DNA of 64,000 bases from Pomphorhynchus laevis (GCA_012934845.2 WNNJ02002920.1:1-64000), one strand, 5' to 3'; numbered from the stretch's first letter, positions 11,646 to 22,726 are shown. Numbers and translations: made by a program. Notes: generated by a model from the letters alone, not told the origin.

Positions 11646-11987
11646 TCTACTCTTTAAATACTTCCCTCCCAGAACTATTCCACCTTCTTCCCGTTTCGTC
11701 TGATGAAGTTTTTTCGGTTCTGCTGTCATTACCTAATAAAACCTCTCCTCCTGACCCAATTCCGACTCACTTGCTTAAAAATATCTGCTCCTCTATCTTA
11801 CCCTTCCTAACCACATTGTTCAACTCGTCCATCCGTAGCCGTACATTTCATTCCATCTGGAAATGCGCCACTGTTCGTCCTCTCATCAAAAAGCAATCTC
11901 TCGACTCTTCACTACCATCTTCGTACCGTCCTATTTCACTTCTCCCAACTCTCTCTAAACTCCTTGAGCGTCTCGTTCTTAAGCAAG

Positions 11988-11989
<2 letters not shown>

Positions 11990-12072
<83 letters not shown>
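11990..12072. repeat. (TA)n microsatellite inside LINE coding sequence
   Basis: About 41 uninterrupted TA units. The sister LINE copy has ordinary coding sequence here (AATACATATCTC), so the tract expanded after insertion. Confidence 0.97.
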
Positions 12073-12074
<2 letters not shown>

Positions 12075-13332
12075 TTTCCTCTAACTTATTTCTCCCTTCC
12101 AAGCCGCTTTTCGCTCTAATTACTCTACCGAAATTGCATGTCTTAAAGTTTATAACGACTTACTCATATCGTGCGATCATAAATTATGTAGTGTCATAGT
12201 TTCTCTTGATCTATCGTCTGCTTTTGACATCGCCGATCACTCGATTCTTCTCCATCGCCTTCGTCATGATTATGGCTTCTCTTTAACCATTGTATCATGG
12301 TTTTCTTCACATCTATCAAACCGTACATTTCGCATCTATTCTAACTCTTCTCATCCATCCTTCGTCCATTCCGTCCGGTGTTCCACAAGGCTCCGTATTA
12401 GGCCCTATGCTTTTCTCTCTTCGTCTTGGTAATTTGTCTTCGATTTCTCATAAATTTAATTTCCATGTTATGCAATATGCTGATGACATTCTCATCTATA
12501 CTCATGCACCTGTTTATCGTATTCACGATCTTAGTGTTTCTGCTTCTGACTGTCTTGTCTCAATTTCCAATCATCTTTCTTCCCTTCGCTTTTCTCCGAA
12601 TCCTGATAAATCCAAAATTATGTGGATCCTACATCAACGCCTCGGCTTCGAACCTCCCTCCGTATCATTAAATTCTACAATTATTCCTATCGTTGATAAT
12701 CTCGTTTTCATAGGCTTCCATTTTGACAACCGACTTTCACTTAAACCTTTCGTTAGAGATAAAGTACGCTCATCTACCTTGATACTTCGCAACCTCTGTC
12801 AAGTTCGTAGATTGATCGATTTCCCTTCTTGTATGACTCTCATATCTTCTCTCCTTTTTTCTAGACTCGATTATTGTCTTAGTCTATTTTCCAACTCACC
12901 TAAACAACTCTTCTCCCCTACAACGCATCGTCAACGCAGCCGTCCGAATTCTCCTCCGTCTTCGTCGTTTTGATCATACATCCTACCATCTTGCTTCTCT
13001 CGATTTGCCAACAATTTATTGTCGTGTTCAAATTCGTCTTCTTGTTGCTTTTCACCTTGTAACTTTTCATACCCCTTCATTTCTCAACCTTCCTTTTCTT
13101 GATAATTCTCGTCCTGTTTACTGTTCCTTGCGTTCCTGTAATTCCCTTCTTTTACATGTCGTAAACTACTCTACCTCCTTTGGACTCCGCTCCTTCATTG
13201 TGGCTGCTCCTCTATCGTGGTATCATCTGCCCAGTCATATACGCCAATCAACTTCCTTGCCGTGCTTCAAACGACAAATCCGATCCCATTAAAACAATTT
13301 ATCTGCTTGACTTTTTTATTTTTGTTTGTGGA

Positions 13333-13363
13333 CTTGTAAGCGTACAGCTTGTACGCTTACAAG
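13333..13363. repeat. perfect 13-bp hairpin at L2-like 3' end
   Basis: CTTGTAAGCGTAC pairs with GTACGCTTACAAG around a 5-base loop. Related ends are seen at 27049-27095, 26660-26695 and 60785-60840, so this is a conserved 3' terminal structure of the LINE family. Confidence 0.75.
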
Positions 13364-13372
13364 CTGTACGAT

Positions 13373-13880
13373 TATTTCAAAATCAGATTGATTTTGAAAT
13401 AGCGGCTTTTGATGAAGTAAAAGAAGTATTACCCACGGCTTCTATCAGTTGTTGCTTTTTTACTTCGGACAATGTCTAATGAGGAAGCTGAACAGCCTTG
13501 GACTAAGAACACTATTTAATGAAAATTATGATTTTAAATTGGCCTTCCAGTTGATTAACACCTTAGCTCTAATACCCATTTTTTATTGATGAATGATGGA
13601 GAATAATAGATGAACAGATTCTGAGAGTAGATCCAAGAATCGAAGAGCTTCTAAATTATATATCTAATACGTGGCTTGTTTCAAATAATTCGATTTTTAG
13701 CAGAGATGTGTGGTCTCATAACAACGACCTTAATGATAGGACAAACAATGCATGCGAGGAATTCCATGCAAAATTGAATAGATCTTTAAATAAGTCTACC
13801 CCATCGTTCTTTGAAATTGTGGATAAAATCAAAAAAGCTATGATATGCAGTGAGACAAAGTTATCTCGCATATTCGCTTG
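13373..13880 (+). pseudogene. MULE transposase, C-terminal half
   Basis: Reading across a few frameshifts, the + strand encodes FEIAAFDEVKEVLP, then CCFFHFGQ, then L-GLRTLFNENYDFKLAFQL and INTLALIP. Further on come LLNYISNTWL, a segment starting WSHNNDLNDRTNNACEEFH and a helical tail ending in TAG/TGA near 13880. In MULE transposases this is the region around the last catalytic acidic residue and its C-H-[FQ] neighbour, followed by the RTNN-EGFH-like box. The N-terminal catalytic part is missing. The frame is broken, so no active enzyme can be made. Confidence 0.75.
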
Positions 13881-14020
13881 AGGAAAGTCAAAACCAAAGA
13901 AGTATGTAGTCTCGCATAATAACATGGTGATATTGCTTCAAAATTTTGACAATGATTTGATCAGCTTATATGAATTAATGTATGCTCCGCGAAATACAAT
14001 TAAACTTGAAATTGTTTTAT

Positions 14021-14198
14021 ATTTTTTATTATTATGTTATACATTCTTTTTGAAGTTGTATGCCTTTATACTTTTAATTCTGTTTATTTTATTTTTATTT
14101 TCTCATTTACTTTCTATTTAGAATTCTTATTTAAAATTTGGAAGTAGTGAAATTTGGAACTAGTGAAATTTGGACGTGGTGAAATTTGAAAGTAGCGG
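14021..14198. repeat. right terminal inverted repeat of MULE
   Basis: Reverse complement of the left repeat (7073-7250), ending AAAGTAGCGGA. The next bases downstream (14202 on) are Naiad coding sequence on the minus strand. Confidence 0.8.
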
Positions 14199-14201
14199 AC
14201 T

Positions 14202-15965
14202 CTAACCAGTTTTATTATCTGATTTAATTTTTATACCCTTCTTATCCATTATAGAACAGTGACTTGTAATAATTGTTTCTAAATTTAAATCGCTACATTT
14301 ATATGTTGTGTTTATATTTAAATCATTAGAATTAACCTCTTTCACTAGTATATCATAATAAAGCCTTTTGCATATGAAGACAAAGTTATTACTAGCTTTA
14401 TCAATAGTTGTTATTATATAGTTATCATTTAATTTAGTAAGTTCTGTATACATATCTTTATTAATTTGATCTATTTTTTTATAATTGTTTGTTATTTTCA
14501 TTTTCTCTCTAATTTTATCTAATATATAAGTTTTCCTAATTTTAATCTTAAATGTATATAAGCTTTCGCCATTAATCAGCTTACTAAAGTAAGAATTTAA
14601 GTCATTATATAACGAATTGTAAATTTTATTTTTATTGTCATTATTATATTATATATTCATTTTTAATCAAATGAATTCTATTATTTAATCTATAATAGAT
14701 TAAATAGGTCGTTCGTTGACATATGTGTATATAACAGCTTAACACCGTCGTACTCTCTGAGATCCGAATCTAGCCCTTTCAATTACCACGAAAGCAGGAA
14801 AAGACAGAAATACGCGGAACGAATAGAGAGAGAATTGAATTGGGTACATTTCATCATGTCGTGTTATCCACAACAGGCGCAATTGGGCCGACTGCTGATC
14901 AATTACTAAAAACAACGGCGCAACGTATGGCGACCACATCTTATAGAGATTACACAGATCGCATTTATCACTTAAGACAGGTGATATCTACACAAATGGC
15001 AAAGAGTGTCAATGGCCTCACGATTACGACCTGTCATGGCTCAACGTAATAAAATATGTCAGAAGTTGAAAATAAACGACTAAATATGTACAATCTTCTT
15101 ATAGACAATACTTTTAGCTAACCTGTTGCCCGGTATGGGATGTTTTACGGTTGATATGTGTATATGTTTTTAAAAAAATTAATCTATATTTATACCCTTT
15201 TGATAGCATTTTCCTTAATTTATGGTTTTCAATTAATTCTAGATTATGCCTAAATGTATGTTCATTTATTTTATCAAAATTAAAAATTTCGCAATCACAT
15301 TTGTTTTCTTTGATGTTTCTAATATTACCGTTACATATTGATTTCAATTCTTTATTATAATTACAAATTTTTTGTCCTAATGGCGGTAACAACTTGTACC
15401 TTATTTTAGGAATATATTTACTCAAATCTGATGCTTTTATTGCCTTACTTTTAGAATTATTTAAAAATCGACCTATATTTATCTTATTTATGCATTTATT
15501 AATGAATTTTATGGTCAGGGTATATTTTTTATTGTTATTATTGACTTTTATTGTCCGATTATAGTATTTTATATTACAATAACTGTCTATTATACAACTC
15601 AACCTATCGTATTCGTTAATTAATCTTTGATTTATTGAACAAATAATATTTTTAGAAAAACTTCTTATATTTACATGAAGATCTTTTAGCTTATTATCTC
15701 TTAAAAGTTGTTTTAATATTTTTAACTCTATTTTTCCTATTCCTTTTATCACCATGACTTCTGGGTTTGCGTTTAACTCGATTATTATAATATAGTTGTT
15801 CATTATGTACTATACTACTTCTGCCAATTCCTTGTACCACGTCATTCAATCCTAATGGGTACATGGAATTAAGCGTTTTAATCCAAAAATCGTCTCTTTC
15901 TAATAGCTTTTGATTTAATATTGACATATTTTCTTCAATAATATATAATAAAATAAATAATTTAC
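14202..15965 (-). mobile_element. Naiad-like Penelope element: nuclease C-terminus and N-terminal RT region
   Basis: Read on minus, 15960-15694 begins with the end of a GIY-YIG domain (LLERDDFWIKTL, MYPLGLND), then a basic linker (KRKPRSHGDKRNRKNR). 15803-15114 continues with IPKIRYKLLPPLG, a CDCEIF cysteine pair and RHNLELIENHKLRKMLSKG. 14660-14202 gives KMKITNNYKKIDQ and YIITTIDKASNNFV, the first conserved RT box of Penelope-like elements. The nuclease therefore precedes the RT, the permuted order described for the Naiad clade. An R2-like tail (14740-15055, plus) interrupts it. Its 3' part was cut by the MULE at 14198. Frameshift at about 15700. Confidence 0.7.
14740..15055 (+). pseudogene. 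R2-like LINE 3' fragment
   Basis: Frames give FNYHESRKRQKYAERIE, STTGAIGPTADQLLKT, SYRDYTDRIYHLRQVIS and a stop after CHGST. The pattern (H-S-K-YE-RI, then S-TGG-G, then Y-DYT-RIR-L) equals the C-terminal end of the copy at 22912-25094 and of 18960-19330. Only the last 100 or so residues remain. It is inserted in the Naiad-like element. Confidence 0.65.
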
Positions 15966-15969
15966 AATA

Positions 15970-18708
15970 TTGTATACTAACGCACGCAGTCTTCTTAATA
16001 AAATTCACGAATTGAAGCAACGTATTCAATATTCCCAGCCCTTGTTAATAGCAATAACAGAAAGCTGGCTTAACTCCGATATATCTGATCACGAGATTGA
16101 AATAGCTAATTATTCTTCTTATCGTGTCGATAGGACCGGAAAGAGAGGAGGTGGGGTAATTTTATATTTACATAATAGTGTAGCGTTTATGACCTTAAGT
16201 GCCAAGTCTGAAGGTGGTACAGAAACACTATGGGGCAATATATTACTGTCCGGTCATGTGTTAGTTACTATTGGTCTTATATATCGTAGTCCAAGAATGG
16301 ATGTTTGTTCCATAGTTGATACATTATTAAAGTTTGGATCCCGTAGTAATGTGGTAGTAGTGGGTGATCTAAATATGCCTTCTATAGACTGGACTAACTA
16401 CATATGCTTAAATAACAATAATTATTCATCAGCATTCCTTGATACTATCAATTTTCTTAATCTAACGCAACATGTCTCAATGTTTACTCGTTCCTCTGGA
16501 GACCATCAATCTTTGCTTGATATTTGTCTTACTTCCGATAAATATTTGATCACCGGTATAACATATTTGGATCCCTTAGGCAGCTCTGATCATTCTGTTA
16601 TTCGCTTTAATACAAACTTATCTAATATATTGTCACAACCTGAGTCTTCATGTATGTCAGTACAATGTTTCAAAACCAATTACAGTTTAGTACGTCAATC
16701 CCTTCTCGGTACAAATTGGTATGATCCATTGATTTTTGGAGTTGAATCATCTTGGCAACAATTTGAAACTCTAATGATATCGCTCCTTCTACGTTTCTCA
16801 CCTCGTAAGGTAGCAACTGCCCGTGCACGCACAAATCCTTGGTTTGATAAGGAGCTTCAAGATGCATTGAGATCCAAGAAGCAAAAATTCGTAAGGTATA
16901 GGAATGGAGAAACTGATTATAGGTCATTTAAAAAGTGTCGGAATCATTTCACATATCTCAAGAGACTTAAAAAGCGGCAATTTGAACAAGTACTGATAGG
17001 AAAGTCAGCCAACAATCCTAACATATTATTTAAATATGCAAATTTTAAAAGTAATGTTCGATCTTCTAGCTCTATCATTGGAAACAATGGACGCATTCTA
17101 GTAGATCATTTCGATATTGCTAATGCATTTGGTCGTAAATTTCTCGTATCAGCTACTACTTCTCCTTGTATAGAAATTACTCGTATTAATCCGTCAATTT
17201 TTGATATTCTTCACTTGTTCACAGTTCAAGATGTTATGAAAGAGTTTAAACGACTGAAACCGTCGGGCTCGATTTGCCCAGATTTACTTCCCTCAATATA
17301 CCTGAAGAATCTTCATGATGTCATTGCTGCGCCTTTATATAGGATATTTATAGCATCATTATATTACGGTATAGTCCCGAATGCATGGAAACGCTCTATC
17401 ATTAAGCCGCTTCATAAGAAAGGTGATCGATCATGTGTAGATAACTACCGACCGGTTAGTTTAACCTCTGTATCATGTCGTGTATTAGAGAGATTACTTT
17501 ATCGGATAATCAGTAGCTACCTAGAATCATACAGGTTACTTTCTACTAATCAGCACGGATTCCGTAAAAACTGTTCCACAGTAACCAACCTTTTATTGGC
17601 ACAGGAAAGTTGGGGTTCCATAGTGGATGAGGGGTATGCTGTCGATGTCATATTTTTTGACTTCTCCAAAGCATTTGATCATGTACCCCATGACAAGTTG
17701 ATTATGAAGATAAGTGCATTAAAAATCAATCCAATTATCATTCGTTGGATATGCAACTTTCTTTCTGGTCGCACATACCAGGTCGCCATTAACGGTACCC
17801 TTTCCGAGCATTATCCAGTTAATGCCGGTGTCCCGCAAGGGTCTGTATTGGGTCCTTTGCTGTTTTGTATTTTCATCAACGATCTACCCAGTGTAATAAG
17901 TTCGCATTCATTATTATTTGCTGACGATTTAAAAATTTGGAGAGCCATCAAGTCGAATTATGATCGTAACATTCTTCAATCAGATATTGACACGGTTCTT
18001 AAGTGGGCACGTTCTAATGGTCTGTCTGTTAATGCCTCGAAGTGCACTTGCATGCACATTCGATCACGTAATATTGTTCCAGTGCCGATATATCATCTCG
18101 GGGATCGAGTGATTAAATTGGTTTCGAGCTATAAAGATCTTGGCGTATTGATAACGGATGATTTCTCCACTCGCCAAAACACTGAGTACATTTGTTCGAA
18201 GGCCATGCGTATGGTTGGTTTCCTTCGCCGATCATTCAGCTATGTGAGTCCACGTTCTTTTAGAGTTCTTGCAAACGCTTTTGTACTAAGTCATTTGTTA
18301 TATGCTTCTCAATGTTCATACCCTCGAACCAGAGATGAGATTAATCGACTTGAGAAGGTGCTACGTAGGGCAACAAAATTAGTACATTCTTTGAGAGAAC
18401 TTCCTTACGAGGACCGTCTTCGGTCTTTAAATATGCAGTCATTATGTGATATTCGTGACTCGCGGGATCTGTGTCTTGTATGGGAGGTATTTCACAATGA
18501 ACACCATGTGTTGCGTGGGCTCTTCAACATTCGATCAACTCGAGCTTTGCGAGGTCACTCATTTTATCTTAGTCGCCAACGAATAGTACATTCTAGGACG
18601 ATTCAATTTGGACAACGAATAATAAATTCATGGAATCGTTTAAGCGATGATATTGTAAATGCGGGAACTCGTGAGCTCTTTAAACGACAGATTATTTTAA
18701 ATTGTTAA
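15970..18708 (+). CDS. CR1-like LINE ORF2: endonuclease plus reverse transcriptase, 912-residue open frame
   Basis: One uninterrupted frame. It opens just inside an APE-type endonuclease (YTNARSLLNK, ITESWL, VVVGDLNMPSIDW, GSSDHSVI, about residues 1-210). A linker leads to an RT with NYRPVSLTSVSCRVLERL, QHGFRKNCSTV, FFDFSKAFDHVPHDKL (block A), GVPQGSVLGPLLF (block B) and LLFADDLKIW (block C). A C-terminal region ends at TAA 18708. The 5' end is truncated: the first endonuclease residues and all of ORF1 are gone, and the frame starts in Naiad sequence. A 3' untranslated stretch ends in (AAT)n near 18825. The intact frame suggests recent insertion. Product: retrotransposon polyprotein acting by target-primed reverse transcription. 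Confidence 0.85.
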   Translation: MYTNARSLLNKIHELKQRIQYSQPLLIAITESWLNSDISDHEIEIANYSSYRVDRTGKRGGGVILYLHNSVAFMTLSAKSEGGTETLWGNILLSGHVLVTIGLIYRSPRMDVCSIVDTLLKFGSRSNVVVVGDLNMPSIDWTNYICLNNNNYSSAFLDTINFLNLTQHVSMFTRSSGDHQSLLDICLTSDKYLITGITYLDPLGSSDHSVIRFNTNLSNILSQPESSCMSVQCFKTNYSLVRQSLLGTNWYDPLIFGVESSWQQFETLMISLLLRFSPRKVATARARTNPWFDKELQDALRSKKQKFVRYRNGETDYRSFKKCRNHFTYLKRLKKRQFEQVLIGKSANNPNILFKYANFKSNVRSSSSIIGNNGRILVDHFDIANAFGRKFLVSATTSPCIEITRINPSIFDILHLFTVQDVMKEFKRLKPSGSICPDLLPSIYLKNLHDVIAAPLYRIFIASLYYGIVPNAWKRSIIKPLHKKGDRSCVDNYRPVSLTSVSCRVLERLLYRIISSYLESYRLLSTNQHGFRKNCSTVTNLLLAQESWGSIVDEGYAVDVIFFDFSKAFDHVPHDKLIMKISALKINPIIIRWICNFLSGRTYQVAINGTLSEHYPVNAGVPQGSVLGPLLFCIFINDLPSVISSHSLLFADDLKIWRAIKSNYDRNILQSDIDTVLKWARSNGLSVNASKCTCMHIRSRNIVPVPIYHLGDRVIKLVSSYKDLGVLITDDFSTRQNTEYICSKAMRMVGFLRRSFSYVSPRSFRVLANAFVLSHLLYASQCSYPRTRDEINRLEKVLRRATKLVHSLRELPYEDRLRSLNMQSLCDIRDSRDLCLVWEVFHNEHHVLRGLFNIRSTRALRGHSFYLSRQRIVHSRTIQFGQRIINSWNRLSDDIVNAGTRELFKRQIILNC

Positions 18709-18817
18709 CTGATTTGTTTTTGATTTTCTCTTTTTCTTTTATTTTGACTATCGATTTGTCAGCAACTGTGAGCTATGCTCGTAACGTTGTCTACATAATA
18801 ATAATAATAATAATAAT

Positions 18818-18825
<8 letters not shown>

Positions 18826-18866
<41 letters not shown>
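18826..18866. repeat. poly(T) tract between two LINE tails
   Basis: About 40 T residues right after the (AAT)n tail of the plus-strand CR1. It is best explained as the poly(A) tail of the minus-strand R2-like fragment that follows. Confidence 0.7.
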
Positions 18867-18871
<5 letters not shown>

Positions 18872-19330
18872 ATAATAATTATTCATAAAATTACATTTAA
18901 AGGTTCCCGCAAATGGGCCTTATATTGCAATTTGAGAGTCAAATCTGCATCATGTCATTCAGTCGTTGTTCCTCGAAAAAGGATGTCACGCGTTAGAGCG
19001 AACACAATCTTGTTCGGCGAGACCCACTCTTCTAATAGGTGCATTTCGTCTCGAACGCGGACCTCTGATACAATTTGAGGCAGATTTGCATAAAATAAAG
19101 GCGATTTTACGTTTGAGCTTTTGTATACAATCAGCATAGGGCTGCAGTGTTTTTTGAGATTTTAGCTTGGCTAAATTGCGAAGACAGAACAAAGCACCCG
19201 GACCAACACCACCTGCAGCTGTAAATATAATCGGAATGAAGACACTGCGTTCGACATCTGTTATCCTTTCTTCATATTTAGAACGTTTTCGATGCTCATG
19301 GTATTCGAAGGCACTTGCAGGTTCGCTCTG
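18867..19330 (-). pseudogene. R2-like LINE 3' fragment
   Basis: On minus, 19330-18975 encodes FEYHEHRKRSKYEERI, VERSVFIPIIF, AAGGVGPGA, a QPYADCIQKLKRKI box and NCIRGPRSRR, then a stop. This is the same C-terminal block as at 22912-25094. The 3' untranslated part contains CCATTTGCGGG (18902-18919 region) and runs into poly(A) on the minus strand. Confidence 0.68.
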
Positions 19331-19665
19331 ACACGATATGGCATGGTGATTATACTAATAAAAATAATCATATTAATCTCATATGTTTATGAAATATAGT
19401 TTGACTATTATGCTGTATATTATATATGTGTTGCCTAAACCTAGTTTTTAACATTTGATATGTTTTTCCTATATATTGCAATCCACATGTGCATTGTATT
19501 AGATACACTACACCTGCGGTATTGCAGTTAATTATTATTAATATTTAATGAAAAACATTTGTTTGTCGTATTACTTACGATACAATTATTATTATTTATA
19601 ACATCACAAACTATACAATTTTTTCTGTTACATTTAAAAGATCTAAAAAAAATATTATAATAATT
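19331..19665 (-). mobile_element. Naiad-like Penelope element: N-terminal GIY-YIG nuclease
   Basis: Read on minus across a frameshift: SFKCNRKNCIVC (a CX4-5CX2C cysteine cluster), a spacer, then GVVYLIQCTCGLQYIGKTYQ and LKTRFRQHIYNI. The VVYLI ... YIGKT ... R-H spacing is the core of a GIY-YIG endonuclease. The remainder of the same domain (DDFWIKTL) and the RT continue at 15965-14202. The intervening R2-like tail and CR1 copy are later insertions. Confidence 0.72.
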
Positions 19666-19785
19666 AATAAACTTAATTAATAATAAAAATTATTAATTAA
19701 GTGATTTATCTCCTGCAGATCGTTTGAGAAGACACGAGGCTTTCAACAAGCTACATCGACGGCTGGAAAGTGGTGAGGGCAACCT

Positions 19786-22320
19786 ATGTGTCCGGAATTT
19801 TCGTGTGGTAAAGTGGCGTCCGATTGTCCGGTGGCATCTCTCACTTCTGTAGAGTCAGACCTCTTTAGTAGTGATGGTTCGTGCATAGGGAAACTAGTAG
19901 ACTTCGCTAGCGTCACTGAGGGTGTCACATTTTCCCATTATACGAACATTTTTGTCGGTTATTCAAATGTTCGTAGTCTCCTGGCTCAGTTCTCTGAAAT
20001 TAAATTCATAGTTGTTTCGAAACATTTTGATGTATTTTGTATAACCGAAACATGGCTACATTCTAACATTTCGGATGATTGTGTTGCCATCCCTAACTAT
20101 TTTCTAATACGTTCGGATCGCTCGTGTGGTAAACGTGGAGGTGGGGTAGCAGCCTATGTGCGAAATAGTTTACTGGTATCGAATATCTCTGCTTTTCGCG
20201 ACGATATTGGTTACTTCCTTTGAACGTCTTGCTTTTACACTGGGAAATGGTCAACGATCCCGATTCTGTGTCCTTTACCGTTCTCCGTCCTATGAATTAA
20301 GATTTGACTCTCTTAAACCACATTTGCTGAGTTTATCTTCGTATCCTCTGATTTTGCTCCTGGGTGACTTCAATATCCCCCAAATAGACTGGAAAAATAG
20401 TCATTCACGACCAATTAACGGAACTGGGAAAGTACTGAGTGACTTTCTGTTACTCGAGATGCTACTAGTTCAACATATTAAAGAACCTACTTGTGTGACA
20501 GGGACGCCTTCTATACTCGATTTGGTCTTTACTAAGTGTTTGGGTGACGTTTCAGGTGTTCGTTATGACGCACCAATTGGCAATAGCGATCACTGTGTAC
20601 TCTCTATGCGACTGTCGCTGTTCAACAAGGCCTCACAAAAACAAACTGCATTTCTTTAGCTGGAAGTATGTTCCGGTTGCTCATCGGTGTTGTGTTCGTC
20701 CACTTGGAGTGGATGAGGTGTTGAACGAGATTATGAAGCTCGATTTGTTTATATCTCCGGGACCAGACAATATTGCTCCCTTCCTCGTCAAATCCCTAAC
20801 GAACGTACTGAGCAATGATTTAACTATGTTCTTCAGATACAGCTTGTACACATCTTGGATTCCTGACAGTTGAAAGTGTGCAATTGTGATACCTATTCCC
20901 AAAAAGCATCCTGCTAGCTTTTGCGCGGACTTTCGGCCCATTAGCTTGATCAGCGTATTCTGCAAACTTTCAGAAAGAATCATTGCTATAGAATCAGGGA
21001 TCATTTGGATCGTAATCACATATTGGTTGACTCTCAACATGGTTTCAGGATCGGACGTTTATGCCTTACTAACCTAATAACTGCGCGTGAAAAATGGGAT
21101 GATGCTCTTGGGGCTGGGTTTCAGGTTTATACAGTATTCCTTGATTTTTCGAAAGCTTTTGGATAGGGTACCACACGACAGCATAGTGTCTTTACTGTAT
21201 CACTATGGACTCCATTCATATATTTGTGAGTGGGTTCAGGCAATTTCTATCGAATAGGTCTTTCCGAGTTTGTGTGGGGGTATGTTTTCTTATTCAGTGA
21301 ATCTTAATTCTGGCGTACGGCAGGGATCAGTCCTTGGCCCACTGCTCTTTTTAATCTTCATTAATGATCTGCTACTCCGCTTATCATGCTCTCATCTAGC
21401 TTTTGCAGACGATCTAAAGATTTGGTCGATCATTAGAAGTCCTGCTGATCGAGTATCGTTACAAAATGATCTAAACTCCCTGATCAAGTGGTGCGATTCT
21501 ACCGGACTACGGTTGAATGTTAATAAATGTGTCCTCATGCAACTAGGTCGCCCGACTAAAACTCTAAGGTACTATATTGGAGTTATTGTCTTAAAGGAAG
21601 CGTATCAACATAAGGGTTTAGGGATTATTGTTTATCGATCCTTGAAAACAAAGTGGAACACCGACTTCTTTCTTGGTAAAGCTACTAGGGCGTTATATTG
21701 TATTAAAAGTGCATTTCTCATGTTAAGCTGTAATATGTTCAAGAGGTTATTCATCTCCATCGTCAGGCCACACTTGGAGTATTGCATTCAGGCTCTTTTC
21801 CCTGTCACTAAGCAAGAACTATTAGACCTGGAGTATATTCTTAGGCGCGGATCGAGGCTCTGTATTGGCTTAAGTGGTATTGACTATTATGTACGTCTAA
21901 GTCGTATTGGGATGTTGTCGGTACGTGAGAGGTTCATATCCTTGGAAATGCTATGTCTATGGCATATGTCGAATGATGCGGTAGGGTTATCTCACCGATG
22001 TAATCACTAGGCGGGTAGGTCAGTTGCCGGGACATAGCAGAGTCTTGTATAAATTTGGATTTGGCAGATTAAAAAAATTGTATAGACTCTCGAGAAGAGG
22101 AATTAACATGTGGAATTCGTTGCCTGAGGAAGTCGTTGCAGCCCTTAGTTTGATAAGGTTTAAATCACAATGCTACGAATGATATGTGAACAATGCCGCC
22201 ATTCAACACTATCACTGGAATACCCTAATTAGCTACGTTGACTGACTATTTGCTTTTCTTATTTTTTGGACTCTGCCTGAATAGCCTTTTGGCTTTGGTA
22301 TGTATTGGAATAATAATATA
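19786..22320 (+). pseudogene. CR1-like LINE, endonuclease and RT, multiply frameshifted
   Basis: The endonuclease lies in 19786-20223 and 20156-20659 (SNVRSLLAQF, ITETWLHS, LLGDFNIPQIDW, GNSDHCV). The linker to the RT is deleted. RT pieces at 20670-21170 carry SPGPDNIAP, FRPISLISVFCKLSERI, GFRIGRLC and VFLDFSKAF; 21270-22010 carries RQGSVLGPLLFLIFINDL and AFADDLKIW. A C-terminal domain follows to TAG 22008. The 3' untranslated end is 22011-22320, ending in AATAATATA. Several stops and shifts make it dead. It is a different subfamily from the 15970-18708 copy; the closest relative in this window is the minus-strand copy at 28600-31330. Confidence 0.8.
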
Positions 22321-22726
22321 ACCAATGATAAAAACTGATAAGATTTGAAACTTAACTTATATTATATAACCAACATTTATGTTCCTTTATCTATAGATAG
22401 TCAAATAAAAAGATTGTTTTGTATTCTGTCAATTTATTTGACTATTAATGGAGAAGTTCCTCAAGCCTAAACAACTATCTCTCAAGCCTGATCACAATGA
22501 AGTTTCCACTCAATCAACACATTCGAAAAAGACGTTTTACTAATTGTTTGATGAAGATTGATGGATTGGATAACAATGCGCGTTCGGAGGTATTGATTGT
22601 ACTATTTTAAACGCAATTAGAGGATAAAGCAAGATAGAAGCTTTATTCAAGTATCTGAAACACAATCATAAGTTAGAAGATAAATATATACACTATTAAT
22701 GGTAATACAATTCACTATAGTAATCA

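Larger units (their letters stand above)
11647..13372 (+). pseudogene. L2/CR1-like LINE, copy 1, 5'-truncated
   Basis: Plus-strand frames encode an RT lacking its endonuclease. It has SSYRPISLLPTLSKLLERL, then ALITLPKL (altered), DLSSAFDI, SGVPQGSVLGPMLFSL (block B) and QYADDILIY (block C). After these comes a C-terminal region ending near 13290. A (TA)n tract at 11990-12072 replaces about 20 coding bases found in the 96-97% similar copy at 27045-28595. The 3' end carries a perfect 13-bp hairpin (13333-13345 with 13351-13363). Frameshifts follow the microsatellite and at about 12960. It is inserted in the MULE. Confidence 0.78.
7073..14198 (+). mobile_element. FLYWCH/MULE DNA transposon with nested LINE insertions
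   Basis: The element is bounded by 178-bp terminal inverted repeats (7073-7250 and 14021-14198). It holds a FLYWCH-like N-terminal fragment (11365-11496) and the C-terminal half of a MULE transposase (13373-13880), both on +, the usual order in FLYWCH-containing Mutator-like elements of animals. Two LINEs split it: an R2-like copy (about 7490-10990, minus) and an L2-like copy (about 11647-13370, plus). Subterminal direct repeats at 7308-7460 resume at 10995-11345, showing where the R2-like insertion landed. I found no clear 8-10 bp target duplication at the edges. The right end lies inside a Naiad reading frame, so the MULE probably jumped into that element. It is clearly dead. Confidence 0.72.

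Noticed and set aside
11848-12102. open frame with long Tyr-Ile repeats
   Set aside because: Produced by the (TA)n tract read through LINE sequence.
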